A stretch of DNA of 64,000 nucleotides. Source: Calonectria ilicicola (lineage: Eukaryota; Ascomycota; Sordariomycetes; Hypocreales; Nectriaceae). The notes below the pieces were generated by a model. It worked only from the letters and a program-made list of their open reading frames with translations. It made no database searches and had not been told where the DNA came from. Positions 45,258 to 56,487 of this stretch are shown one piece after another. The position numbers and the translations under genes are program-made. The stretch covers positions 5,828,001 through 5,892,000 of the forward strand of contig CP085826.1 of assembly GCA_020809705.1 (NCBI GenBank), in the 5' to 3' direction. Positions within the stretch are counted from its first letter, which is position 1, and every line of letters starts with the position of its first letter.

Positions 45258-45348
45258 GGTCCTATGGTCTAGTGGTATGACGCAACCTTCACAGGCAATA
45301 AAGCGCCCAGTACGGTTTAGGTCCCGGGTTCGAACCCCGGTGGGACCT
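45258..45348 (+). tRNA. tRNA-Val(CAC) with about 19-nt intron
   Basis: Acceptor stem GGTCCTA pairs with TGGGACC allowing one T-G pair. The D arm is GTC...GAC, the T arm CCGGG-TTCGAAC-CCCGG holds a perfect B box, and the variable loop is five bases. The anticodon arm is CAACC/GGTTT with loop TTCACA plus C, giving anticodon CAC. An intron of about 19 nt follows position 37. The outermost anticodon-stem pair is a C-T mismatch. If the stem were shifted by one base the anticodon would change, but CAC is the only reading with a T before the anticodon and four good stem pairs. A T5 run at 45365-45369 may be the terminator. Confidence 0.85.
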
Positions 45349-46287
45349 TCTCTTCTGTCTTTCATTTTTGCCATTCTCTCTCTCTCTTTTTAAATCTCCA
45401 CTCTCTTAACGAGCAGAGAAAATTTTATGGTTGTAGCATTAAACGAGACAATGATGAGTCCTCTCCCAAATGCAAAGCGATGAAACTTGTTCTTTAAAAA
45501 AGAATATAGCTGAAGGAAAGGAACTAAGGGGTCATGCCATCAGAGATATTTGTAACCAAAAGTTGGCTGTGCAGGAGACAAATGGTTCAGTAAGAATGTC
45601 CGAGCTGTTGGGCAACCATCCAGGGTACTTATCATACATAGATCTATTAATTCTTATCAACTTGTTCTCAATTATGACGGTTCATTTACTGGTCTTAGTT
45701 GCCTGTTTATGCTATGCCATTCCAGCCAGTACGTCTTAGGTAAAGAATAAATCTTATACTTTTATCCACTTATCCATCGATTCACCACTTGGGTACCATC
45801 ATCTCGCTTATCGTGGCCGCAAAGACGACTGCCAATTTGGACACAGCGTATGTAGTCAGTACCTTTTTTTCCGGTGCAGCATTATAAATTGGCTCCATAC
45901 GAGGTTTTGACATTTTTAAATATCCGGGATGACCTTCACTTTCGCTTGGTCTTTGCGAGGCGGGGTGATGCCCTGCTTAATACTCCGGATCGCCTCAGGG
46001 TCACTTGCCAAGGATATTTCTTGGATTCCATTTTCGCTTAGGAAGCCTTGTTTTATGTTGTTTCTAGTCCGCCCCGGATCTGCAATATGGTTATGTCCTG
46101 AGGGACCCGGCGGGAAGATCGAGAGGATCTAGACGTCGCGCCACGGCCTAGCTAGCTGGTCTTGCAGACGGCGTTTTGTCTTTTGCGGACCTACCCCACC
46201 TAGCGATGATGTCCACAAAGTCAGTCATCGGCTCTCAACCCATTGCACACATCACACACGCGACTACAAACAGAGGACGACGTTAAA
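45349..46287. other. Intergenic region between tRNA-Val and HIS6
   Basis: About 940 bp. An 89-codon ORF (45470-45739) ends in a hydrophobic stretch but has no further support. The last 150 bp should be the HIS6 promoter and leader. Confidence 0.45.
46221..46227 (-). promoter_or_regulatory. Near-consensus CPC1/GCN4 site upstream of HIS6
   Basis: On the minus strand the heptamer reads TGACTGA, one base from the TGA(C/G)TCA site of the general amino-acid control factor. It lies about 60 bp before the HIS6 ATG. Histidine genes are classic targets of this factor, but the mismatch keeps confidence low. Confidence 0.3.
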
Positions 46288-47177
46288 ATGACTCGCTTCC
46301 GACCGTGTATCGACCTTCACGCGGGTCAGGTGAAGCAGATTGTCGGCGGCACGCTCGATAGCACCTCGACTACCCTAAAGACCAATTTTGTCTCGCAGCA
46401 CCCCCCCGCCCACTTTGCCCAGCTGTACAGAGACAATGACCTCGCTGGAGCGCATGTCATCATGCTTGGTCCTGGAAATGACGGTCCTGCAAGAGAGGCC
46501 CTAGCGGCCTGGCCTGGTGGTCTCCAGATTGGAGGAGGTATAAATGACAAGAATGCGAAAGACTGGATGGATGCTGGCGCTGAAAAGGTGGGAAAACAAA
46601 ATAGCCTCATTGAGACCGAAGCCGGTCACTTACTAATACGATCTGGGCAGGTCATCATCACTTCCTATCTTTTCCCCGAGGGTCGATTCAGCCAAGAGAG
46701 GCTGGATTCCGTGCTTGCGGCGCTGGGTGGCGACAAGACAAAGCTCGTTATTGACCTCAGCTGCCGACGACAAGGGGACGAGGCTTGGTATGTTGCCATG
46801 AACAAATGGCAAACCATTACGGACATGGAAGTCAACCAAGGTTTGTACCTTAGACTACATGGGTATGTACACGCTAACAGGGGTCAGACTCGATCAAGGC
46901 GTTGGAGCCTTACTGCTCTGAGTTCCTTATTCATGCAGCAGATAATGAGGGATTGCAGAAGGGCATCGATGAGAAATTGGTTGAGCGACTTGCTCAATGG
47001 TGCACCATTCCCGTCACTTATGCTGGAGGCGGAAGAAACCTAGAGGACCTCGAGACGGTCAAGCAATTGAGCGGCGGAAAGGTGGACCTGACAATAGGTA
47101 GCGCACTAGATTGCTTTGGAGGCTCGGGCGTCAAGTTTGACGATTGTGTGGTATGGAACCAAAAGCAAGCAGACTAA
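46288..47177 (+). CDS. HIS6: HIS6: phosphoribosyl-formimino-AICAR-phosphate (ProFAR) isomerase
   Basis: Three exons, 46288-46587, 46651-46840 and 46888-47177, give 259 aa. The enzyme isomerises ProFAR to PRFAR, the fourth step of histidine synthesis, in the cytosol. It is a (beta/alpha)8 barrel. The first strand [21 protein letters not shown] carries the catalytic Asp, phosphate-binding loops are LQIGGGIND and VTYAGGGRN, and the opposite catalytic Asp lies in LVIDLSCRR. The C-terminus [13 protein letters not shown] is the usual final barrel strand. Intron 1 (63 nt, branch TACTAAT) has no stop and keeps frame, so readthrough would insert 21 residues. Intron 2 is 47 nt. The ATG at 46288 was chosen over an upstream in-frame ATG because the protein then begins at the first barrel strand, as in other eukaryotes. 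Confidence 0.95.
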
Positions 47178-48798
47178 CAACATTGCGGAATGGACCCAGA
47201 TATCGGTTGCTCAGAGAGCTCTCTCCCCCACTCTCTGATTATTATTCTTTTCTGGTCATGGATGTGTGGTCTTGAAACTAAAAATTAGATGCAGCCAGAA
47301 GCAAACTGTGATGAATTGTACTGCATGAATGCGCAAACAGGTTTGCAGGTGTGATCGCGCTCTTGTCTCGGAGCTGGCTTCTTCCTAGTCCACACACGAT
47401 CCCACCTCGGAGAGTTCCTGTATCATGCATGACCCCAACAGGTGGAGGCTAACAACACGTCCACAACGGTTGATGCTTAGCAATGGAGCACGATAGCGGA
47501 GAGAACCAGGTCGTGGGTGTTGTTGAACATGCAGCTCTTGTCTGCTGCAGTCTAGTGCGTATCACGACTGACGGGCGGACGCCGCTGAGGACATAGCCCT
47601 AATCGGGGAGAGGAAGCGACCAGCATTGGTTGGTGGGCGCTGGACTCGCTGCTGGACCGCGTGTAGGTACCGACGTCGAGTTTTCCTAGTGCCGAAATGG
47701 CTCCCTCTGGCGCTCGGGAAGATCTCGATGCAAGACATGGCGAAGGCATCTGGGCGAGCCAGGCTTAGACCGATAGGTGGAGTTGGGCAGAGTCTTTGAT
47801 GGGTTCAGAGCTCAGAGCGCGCGGGTCAACAAACATGAGCTTATGGGGACAAACATGCACATGGTTATAGCTGCATTTGCAGACCCAAACCTTGACTAAG
47901 AACTATGAGAAGCCAGCCGACACGCTGGGAAAACGTACCACCATGCGGCCGCACTTGCCACGGGTTGCTTTGGACGGGAAGGAAAAGAAAAATAATAGCT
48001 AAAATTTCATGGATATGACCTTGATGTGACGATAACAGTCTCGTAAACAAGTGCTCGCAAGTCGATACAAAGCCGGGATCATGCCCGCATGTGCCGGCCG
48101 CATTAGCCAATACCCGTGCTCAGCGACTGCTGGGTGCGTCGCTGCCATGGCGACTCCTGCTGTAAGGCGCCGTCGGGTGCTACAGGACTCGCTGTAGCGG
48201 CCCCGTTGCAGCACCTCGAGGGCACGGCGTGAGCGGAGCGGGGTAGAGGCCCTCCCAGGGTCCCCCGGCGCATTGTCACAGAATGATTAGCGGCTGCAGG
48301 CCCCCGAAAGTTGAGCGCCTGTGGGCCGTCAGCGTTAGGTGCTTCTGTCGTTGCCAGGCAACGTGCTCCATGTTTTGTTTTCCCCACGGCCAATCAACGG
48401 CGTCCCCTGTTGCTGTCGACTGTGCGTCCCTTAAACACTTGAACGCCGCCAGAGCTCCCATTCTTCGGCTCGCTCATCCATCGTCTGGCATCATCACATC
48501 GTCAGGTCGTCGAGAGTGCCATCATCTGTTGGCCTGCCCAGAGGGCGTGTTTCCTTCTTCACCGAACAGACTTGCGTTGCATTTGATACTTTGCATTCAT
48601 TCACTCACACACACACACTCTCTCTCTCGCTCTGTCGCTTGCCTTCCGTTGTCACAATCACACAATCAACAATCACACCGACCTGCGACAGTCCACTTTC
48701 CGATTTCTCGTGCCCTCTCGATTCCGCATGCCAATGCTTTCGACACCTCCCCGTACACAATAGGCACTTGAGCAAAAATCCCCCCTCGCTGCCGTAGG
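47178..48798. other. Intergenic region between HIS6 and BUD4
   Basis: About 1.6 kb between two same-strand genes. It contains CA and CT dinucleotide runs near 48606-48628 and a pyrimidine-rich stretch from there to 48790 that looks like the BUD4 leader. Short ORFs are overlapping and unsupported. Confidence 0.5.
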
Positions 48799-51700
48799 AT
48801 GGCCACAGAACAGGTATGTTGTCTCGAGCCAACCCACACCGTTCTTGGGATGCGTGTCTCTGACCAGGAAAACATAGGTGCATCCCTTGCGCATTAACAA
48901 AAACACACCAAACGCTTCTTCTGCAAAGATGACAAGCGGGATTCCTCGCCCGCTCTCTGAGCTGTCGCCGGCAGAGATGAGGCGCAACTCCCCCAGCTGG
49001 CACCAGAGCACTGGTTCCCCTAATCCCAAACACAAGGTGCGTTGTGTCATGGCGCTTCGGAAAACAAACATATGCTAACTACCAAGGTACAGAAGGGCCA
49101 GAGCATCGACTCATCTCCTTTCCAGTCTTCACCGATAGAAAACGTTTCTTCACCGCGACTGTTTTGGCAGAATCGTAATTCAGAGAACTTCTTCAGAGGC
49201 GGATCGCCCTCTCCAAACCGCCGTTCTTCGATCGAGAAACTCCAAAAGGCCTCTCGTGTGAGGAACAGCAACATCCTGGCGCTTGAGCAAAAGCAGGAAT
49301 ATGATCCAACTCGTGTCCCCCAGTTCGAGCGGCCTCTTGCTAAGGTCCAGAGCAGCCCCTTTGGGACCTCATCGAGTCCAGTTCGCCCCTCAACTGATCG
49401 CCCTGTATTCAGCCACCACCGAAGCGAGAGTAAGACGAGTATTCCCAACATGAGTCCGACCAAGTCGTCGTTCTCAAATTCTGGAAGCTCCCCGAACCGT
49501 CCCATCACACCCAGCAGAGATCAAGTCTCTCCTACCAAGTCATCCCTCTCCAGCTCAAGATTCAAGAGCAGTTTCGACATGGAAACTGGCACATGGTCTG
49601 GTGATTCGTCACTTACAGAACGTGAACTTCCTCCTGGGCGCTCCCTGCATCGTCACGCGAAGAGCGTGACGTTTGATGCAGCGCCTCCTCAGATCAACGA
49701 GTACGAAATGGCTACCCCTGACCTATCATCCATCGGGACCAACTCTCGTGAGGGAAGTTATGAGTCAATGGATGATGACTATGATGAAGATATGATGTAC
49801 GACCCTGGTCATGTAGACATCGAGGGCGATAGTTTCGATGCATCGCTGGAAGACACCGACAAGACGCCCGTCGTTGGTCCAGATGACTGGAGAGGTGACA
49901 GTCCTCTTGTCCACCGTGCAGGACCTGGCGACTATGAGAGCAGTCCCATGCCTGACGGTACCCCTTCGGTGGCCTCGGCCGGCCGCCCTAGCACTGCTCG
50001 CAATGACTCTTCCAACTCCAACGGAGAGCATCGGCCACTACCTCCTCTTCCCGGTCTTGGCCACACCCGCGAGCACTCGCGGGGGTCATCAGCCTCACCA
50101 GGTATTTCGGCTACGGCAGAAAGAATGCTCGGATCTTACAGGGGACTTCCCTCTCCTCCAGCAGCATCAAGCACAAGCAAGCTGGACATTCAGAGCTTCA
50201 GCAGCGGCCGAATGTCTCTCGAGGAGAGACTAAGGCTGATGATGTTGTCTGATGACAGCGATGGAAAGACACCTTCAGAGCAACAGCGTGAGCGACGTCT
50301 TCGCCGAGCTAATGCCCGAGACAGACTCAGCAGCCCCATTTCCGAGCCTGAATCCACTGTCAGCATGCAAGAGGTGATGGAAGATGAAGAAGCCGTGGGC
50401 GATGTATCCAATCTGTCAGGTCTTGGTGATTACCAGCTCCCTGCTCCTCTCTCACGCGATGCCATTATGCGTAAGGTCAACGGTGGCACCGCCGAACAGG
50501 AGAATGATTACAACTTCTCCTCCCCTGGATCTAGCCCAATCAGAGGCGGCGACCGGGTCCTCCCGATTGACCCCGACGTCCCTATTCCCACCACCGAGGA
50601 CCCAATGGATGATTACTCGGATGAGGATGAGGGCAGTGTGATTATCACTCGATTGCCTGAAGACCAAATTGAGTTCTACGAGGACTCCGAGTATGACGAT
50701 GACGAAGACGACAAGGTTCGCCAGCCAGGAGATACCGATAGCGAGAGCCACTATTCAGAGCAAGAGACAGCAGTTGAGGAGCTAGTAGTTGAAAGTACAG
50801 TAGTCGAAGAGTCAGTGGTCGAGGAGCCACAACCACAAGATATCAAGGAGACTAAGGAGGAGCCAACCACTCCTCGTGCTACGACACCCACACCCAAGCG
50901 AAACCTAGAAAGTTCTCTTCTTGACTTTGGTTCTGAGACCAAGGAGGATTCATTTTCGCGAGACTTCGAGTCATATATGCTCCCGGAACCCAAGGAGGAG
51001 AAACAGCCTGAGCCCGCACCAGAGTCTCAAGCTGAGCCTGAGGTCGAATACGAAGCCCCGAAGATGGCTGATGCTCAAGCCTACTTGCAGCGTGCTTATA
51101 CCCCTGAAAGGCCTGAAAGACGGTCCTTGTCCAAGCCTGAGTACGATGGTACTGGATGGGGTGACGATGAGTTTGACGAGCCTGGAACCCCAGAGTCGGT
51201 CATTCATCACCCTGTCTCCGACGATGAGCTTGAACCCGAGATGGAGCCCGAGATGGAGCCTGAGATGGAGCCTGAGATGGAGCCCGAGGCTGAGGCCGAG
51301 GCTGAGATTGAGCCTAAGACTCCTGTCAAGCCATCGCCCGCTATTCCCGAGCGCTATGCCACAATCAAGGCTTCCGGATCTAAGTTGAAGACTCGCCTCT
51401 CGAACACACCTTCCGACATTGCTGCCATGCGAGAAGCTCGCCGGCAAGTCAGTGTTGAAATTCCAGACATTCCTGCCATTCCAGACCGCCACAGCAAACG
51501 TCTCTCGCGGGACGTGGCTAACGGCTTGTTGACAACTGGCGACGAATTCATTGAACGACACCCAAGCTTCAAGAACCGAAGTCTTACACTTGACCTCGAT
51601 AATCTCGATTTTAGCCTTGACCAGGACTTTGAACGGGTCATTGAGACACAAAAGGTGGCTTTTAACCATTTCATTCACCAACCCAATGTCAACGAATGCG

Positions 51701-53439
51701 ACTCAAACAGACAAGCGTCTGCTGAAGCTGCTCAGTTATATATCAGAGAATTAAATGCTAACGTAACATCTCGTCAACAGCGCGGTTACCTTATGCGACA
51801 GAACACGAAACTGATTACCGCAAGCGACAAGGACACGGATGAGCCTCGAGGCTCTCGATCGGTTGGTAACTCCCCAGTGAAGGAGGATCGCCCCATGTCA
51901 TGTGTGGTGGAGCCTTGGAATGGCAAGTCGCGCACAAGGAGTGTGCGAAAGCGAACGGGTGGCAGCACCGGTCCTGTGCCGCCAATGCCAGGTCAGGAAA
52001 GCAATGCGACACCTTCCCTGAACACCCAGGTCATTGAGGAAGAGGTTGGCCTGGAGATGGCCACTCCAGAAAGCGGAGAACGCGGTCGTCTCTTTGTGAA
52101 GGTCATGGGCGTTAAGGACTTAGACCTTCCCATTCCTAAGAGTGAGTATTTGTTACCGTGGCTAAACCAACCCTCGCTAACCGAATTAGATGAGCGCACC
52201 TGGTTCAGCCTAACACTAGACAACGGAGTGCATTGCGTCACCACTGCTTGGCTTGAGTTGGCGCGCAATGCACCTATCGGTCAGGAATTTGAACTCGTTG
52301 TTCCAAACGACCTCGAGTTCCAACTAACTCTTAATGTCAAGTTGGAGAAGCCACCAGCTCCTACCAATCCCAAGCTCCCCCCTCAAGCTGCCCGAGTCCA
52401 CAAGCACAAGACATCAACTCTTAGCAGAGTGTTTGCGTCGCCCAAGAAGCGCAAGGAGCTTGAGATGCGCCAACGTGAGGAAGAGGAACGCGTTGCTAGA
52501 GCCGCACAGCAAGAAAAGGAGGCTCTGGCTCGAAAGCGTACCACTCCTCCAACTCCTTACGAATTGTTATCTCCTCTCGCAGCCGAGGATGGCAGCTTTG
52601 CTCGAGCTTATGTCTGCCTTCGAGAGCACGAGACCCGATGCTTCGGCCGACCATATATGGCTGAAGTTGCTTGCTTCAACGAGTGGGCGACTGAAGAGGC
52701 TGGCTTTGCATCTAGTGTCAAGAGCAAGCGTGGCAACACTGCAGTTGTTCGCAAGGCTCCCTACAAGATTGGAAAGTTAGAACTTCAACTTCTCTTCGTC
52801 CCTCGCCCTAAGAATGCTTCGGATGATGATATGCCCAAGAGCATGAACTCTTGCATCCGGGAGCTCAAGGCAGCTGAGGAGCGCCAGTCCCGATGCTGGG
52901 AGGGCCACCTGAGCCAGCAAGGTGGCGATTGCCCTGTAAGTAATGCCTCGCCTAAGAAGACGTGAATTTATAGCTAACAGCCATTGTAGTACTGGCGTCG
53001 TCGCTACTTCAAGCTTGTCGGCACTAAGCTGACTGCCTACCACGAGGCCACACGGCAGCCTCGCGCGACCATTAACTTGGCCAACGCTAAGCGCCTAATC
53101 GATGATCGCCGTACCTTGACTGAGAAGGAAACCCTTGGAAAGGGTGGCCGTCGTCGTCGCTCAGCCTTCGCTGAGGAGGAGGAAGGCTACATGTTTGTTG
53201 AAGAGGGTTTCCGAATCCGATTTAACAACGGTGAGGTCATTGACTTCTACGCTGATACAGCCGAGGACAAGGAGGGCTGGATGAAGATCCTCTCCGACGT
53301 TGTTGGTCGCGACAGTGTCGATGATGATTCTCGATCAAGATCCAAGTGGTGTCAACTAGTGCTTCGACGAGAAGATCAACTTCGTCGCCGAGCGTCTGGG
53401 CGCCGAGTGAACTCTCGACCGAAGAGCATGTTCCTATAA
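48799..53439 (+). CDS. BUD4: BUD4-like anillin-related septation protein
   Basis: Six exons (48799-48813, 48878-49036, 49087-51654, 51781-52141, 52190-52935, 52990-53439) give 1432 aa. BUD4 marks septation sites and organises septins and the actomyosin ring with RHO4 signalling. The first 950 residues are long, disordered and Ser/Pro-rich with acidic runs, including RLFWQNRNSENFF and an M-E-P-E tandem repeat. The conserved C-terminal part has RGYLMRQNTKL, an anillin-homology/C2-like region (LFVKVMGVKDLDLPIPKNERTWF, TTAWLELARNAPIGQEFEL), and a PH domain (about 1270-1400; CWEGHLSQQGGDCPYWRRRYFKL ending with EGWMKIL). Introns 51655-51780 (126 nt) and 52142-52189 (48 nt) are stop-free multiples of three, so they are hidden in one long ORF. 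Both are removed because the joined protein matches the family. Confidence 0.93.
51235..51308 (+). repeat. 12-nt tandem repeat coding M-E-P-E in BUD4
   Basis: Four to five units of GAGATGGAGCC(C/T) code for Glu-Met-Glu-Pro and decay into EAEAEAEIEP. It is probably length-variable between strains. Confidence 0.8.
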
Positions 53440-54287
53440 GAGAACATGGCACGTACAACTACGAGAAAACGCCGGGACGACGAATCAGATGACAGACCCA
53501 AACCAGGCGTTTAGGGTCAGCGAGCTGGCTCATGATACCTCTTTGCTCCTGAGGGACCTGGCATAAGCATGGACATTGGCATTGGCATTTGCTGCATTGG
53601 TGTTGTTAATATGATGAACTTTGGGATGGAGTCGGGCGAGCCTATGAGCCGTTTTTTTTTTTTTCGAGAAAGGGGAATATTGGCGCCGTTTTTGCACTTT
53701 CAAGGCGTCGGCAGAGACAGGACTGTCATTTTCATTTTGTGTTTGTTTTGGTGGCACTGGTGGCTGCGCATTTGGGGATTTTGTATCGGGTTTAACCTCT
53801 TGGGATTATAATGAATGTGCAAAAGATGTCATCATCCTCGAGTCCTTTCTTCTTGTGCTTCTCCTAACACTCTTCTTTGCTCTGAACTCGCAAGTAATGA
53901 CGACTTTGTTTGGTTGTTTCTTCAGCACGTGACACGACCGGGGTCCCATTGAAGCTACGTTGCAGCATCCCTGCTGCACGGGTAGCAGACGGCATCGATC
54001 CTTTTGGCTCTTTTAGGCTCCTGTAGAGTGGGGAGCTTTAGAGGCGCAGCGAGTGTTTCAGTGGTTAGGGGACTTGTTTTCAGCACCTGCGGCTAGAGCT
54101 ACCCACCACTACCTCATCTGGAATTAGCATTGACATTATTAGCATCCACGACGTGTGCTTCTCGCAACCTTGCACAAACACCAACCTCTGTCCGCCATCC
54201 CATTCTCGCGCACGCGCTACGCCATCACCCTCTCTGCTCACCATCCCCTTCTCTTCTCTTGGCCTCCTCGCGACATCCACCGCAATC
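53440..54287. other. Intergenic region between BUD4 and CRN1
   Basis: A stretch of 848 bp holding the BUD4 3' UTR (T-rich near 53650) and the CRN1 promoter; the last 100 bp are C/T-rich. No gene supported. Confidence 0.5.
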
Positions 54288-56487
54288 ATGGCCGGCCGTT
54301 TTGTGCGGGCGTCCAAGTACCGTACGTGCTGGCGCAAAACCTCCCGCCCGCGCCGCATCCGCCGTCCATGACATGCTGACGCCGCTCTGCAGGCCACGTC
54401 TTTGGCAAGTCCACCAGAAAGGAGTTTTGCTACGACAACATTCACATCAGCCGCAATGCCTGGGACACAAACTTGGTCAAGGTGGGTATTCATGGTGCTG
54501 CTCCGTGAGATCGGTTCATAGTGCTGATTCAGCCCCGTCATCGCTAGGCCAACCCCGAATACCTCTCCGTCAATTGGGATTCTTCCGGCGGTGGCGCGTT
54601 CGCCGTCATTCCCTTGAACGAGCGAGGAAAGCTGCCCGATCAGATCCCACTGTTCCGCGGCCACACTGCCGCTGTCCTCGACACCGATTGGTACAGTCGC
54701 CCCTGAGCCCCGCGCGGTTTGTCCGTGAGCTGACAGTTGTTGAGGAACCCTTTCAACGATCGCATCATCGCTTCCGCTTCCGAGGATGGAAAGGTCTTCA
54801 TCTGGGAGGTCCCTGAGAACTTCACCCTGCACACTGATGCTGAAGAAATTGTTGATGTTGCGCCGATCCGCAAGCTGGCTGGTCACACGAGGTGGGTTCT
54901 CTGGCCTCAAACCCAATCAACGCTTATTCGGGCTGGAATGCTAACACCCCAGCCAGAAAGGTCGGACAGGTTCTTTTCAACCCTGCGGCCGAGAACATTC
55001 TCGCTTCTGCATCGGGTGACTTTACAGTCAAGATCTGGGATATCAGCACCGGCCAGAACCTCTTCGTCCTGAAACACGCCGACATTCTGCAGAGTCTGTC
55101 ATGGAACGCCAGTGGTGATATGCTCGTCACCACCTCGCGTGACAAGAAGATACGAGTATGGGATGTCCGCCAAGAGAAGCCCGTCCACGAATTCCCTGGT
55201 CATGGAGGTGCCAAGAACAGCCGAGCCGTCTGGCTGGGTGAGCATAACCGCTTCGCAACCACGGGTTTCTCGAGGATGAGTGAACGACAAATCGCCCTTT
55301 GGGAGCCCGGTAACCCTGAGCCCATCGGTGGCTTCACCATGCTGGACTCTATCTCCGGTGTCTGCATGCCTTTCTGGGGTACGTTTATTTTCGAGGCAGC
55401 CCGGTATTCTCAACACTGACATGCAAGCAGACGATGGCTCCAACTGCCTTTACCTTGCTGGAAAGGGGTAAGTTTATTCCCAATCAGATATGAGACCAAT
55501 TCTGACATGGATCAGTGACGGCAACATTCGATACTATGAGTACGAGAACGACAAGTTTGAATTCCTCAGCGAGTACAAATCTGCCGATCCTCAGCGAGGT
55601 ATTGCCTTTGTCCCTCGCCGCGGTATCAATGTAAGTTCTACTGCTACTAGATGACATTCGGCAATACTCATATGAATGAATAGGTTCACGAGAACGAGGT
55701 CATGAGGGCTTACAAGACGGTCAATGACAGTTACATTGAGCCTATTGCCTTTACTGTACCCCGACGTGCGGAGACTTTCCAGGCCGATATCTTCCCTCCC
55801 GCTACTGGAACCAAGCCAGCTGTCTCTGCTCAGGAATGGGTCGCAGGCAAGACTGGTCTCCCCCCTAAGATTGATCTCGAGAGCGTCTACGATGGTACCG
55901 CCCCCAAGGAGGTTGCCTCCGACTACAAGCCTGCTGCTCCCATTGCTGCTCCTGCTGCTGAGAAGCCTGCTCCAAAGAAGGAGGAGCCCAAGCCGGCTCC
56001 CGCTCCTGCTGCCCGAGCCCCTCCTCCTAGCGTGAACGATCAAAAGGGCTCCATTTCGGCCATGGCCTCCAAATACCAGGACGATGATGAGGATGATGAT
56101 GACGAGGATGAGGATGAGACTTCGAGCTTCGAGGAGGTATCTCGCCCCGCTCAGCGCACTGCCGTGCCAATTCGCTCCGAGCCCCCCAAGCCTGCCGCTG
56201 CTCCTGCTAAGACACAGTCCATTCCCCCTGCTGCTACTCCTTCTCCCGCCCAGACTCCCACTCCTGCTGCCGCTGCCGCCTCCTCCTCTACCGGCGACGA
56301 TTCCTCTCTGGACCAGATCAAGCAGCTGCTTCAGAACCAGATCGAGCTTATGTCTGCTCAGAACCAGCAGATCAGCCAGTTGACCACTGAAGTCGAGTCG
56401 CTGAAGCGCAAGGTTGGCTCTGGCTCTCAGGACCAGAGCGAGCGTATTCGCCAGCTTGAACTCGAACTTGAGGAGGCCAGGTCTTAG
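54288..56487 (+). CDS. CRN1: Coronin (actin-binding WD-repeat protein)
   Basis: Eight exons (54288-54321, 54393-54481, 54548-54690, 54745-54891, 54957-55378, 55431-55467, 55516-55630, 55684-56487) give 596 aa. Coronin binds F-actin and regulates Arp2/3 at cortical patches. The N-terminus MAGRFVRASKYRHVFGKSTRKE is the diagnostic coronin signature. A seven-bladed WD40 propeller follows (about 1-390), with ASASEDGKVFIWEVPE, ASASGDFTVKIWD, TTSRDKKIRVWDVRQ, and the conserved FSRMSERQIALWE. Then come the DUF1900/coronin extension (AYKTVNDSYIEPIAFTVPR), a Pro/Ala/Lys linker, an acidic DDDEDDDDEDEDE patch like the CA-type region of yeast Crn1, and a C-terminal coiled coil (about 540-596, LDQIKQLLQNQIELM) for oligomerisation. 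Acceptor of exon 4 is TTGAG/G rather than the nearby CTGACAG, since only this keeps DTDWNPFND. Confidence 0.95.

Noticed and set aside
45470..45739. 89-codon ORF with a hydrophobic C-terminal half
   Set aside because: Hydrophobicity comes from an AT-rich stretch. It has no signal-peptide layout or conserved motif I can recognise.
50971..51681. 236-codon minus-strand ORF within BUD4
   Set aside because: It is antisense to the acidic BUD4 region; the Leu-rich repeats mirror the E-P codons.
54130..54816. 228-codon plus-strand ORF over the coronin 5' exons
   Set aside because: It crosses coronin introns in a different frame and has an Arg/His/Pro-rich shadow composition.
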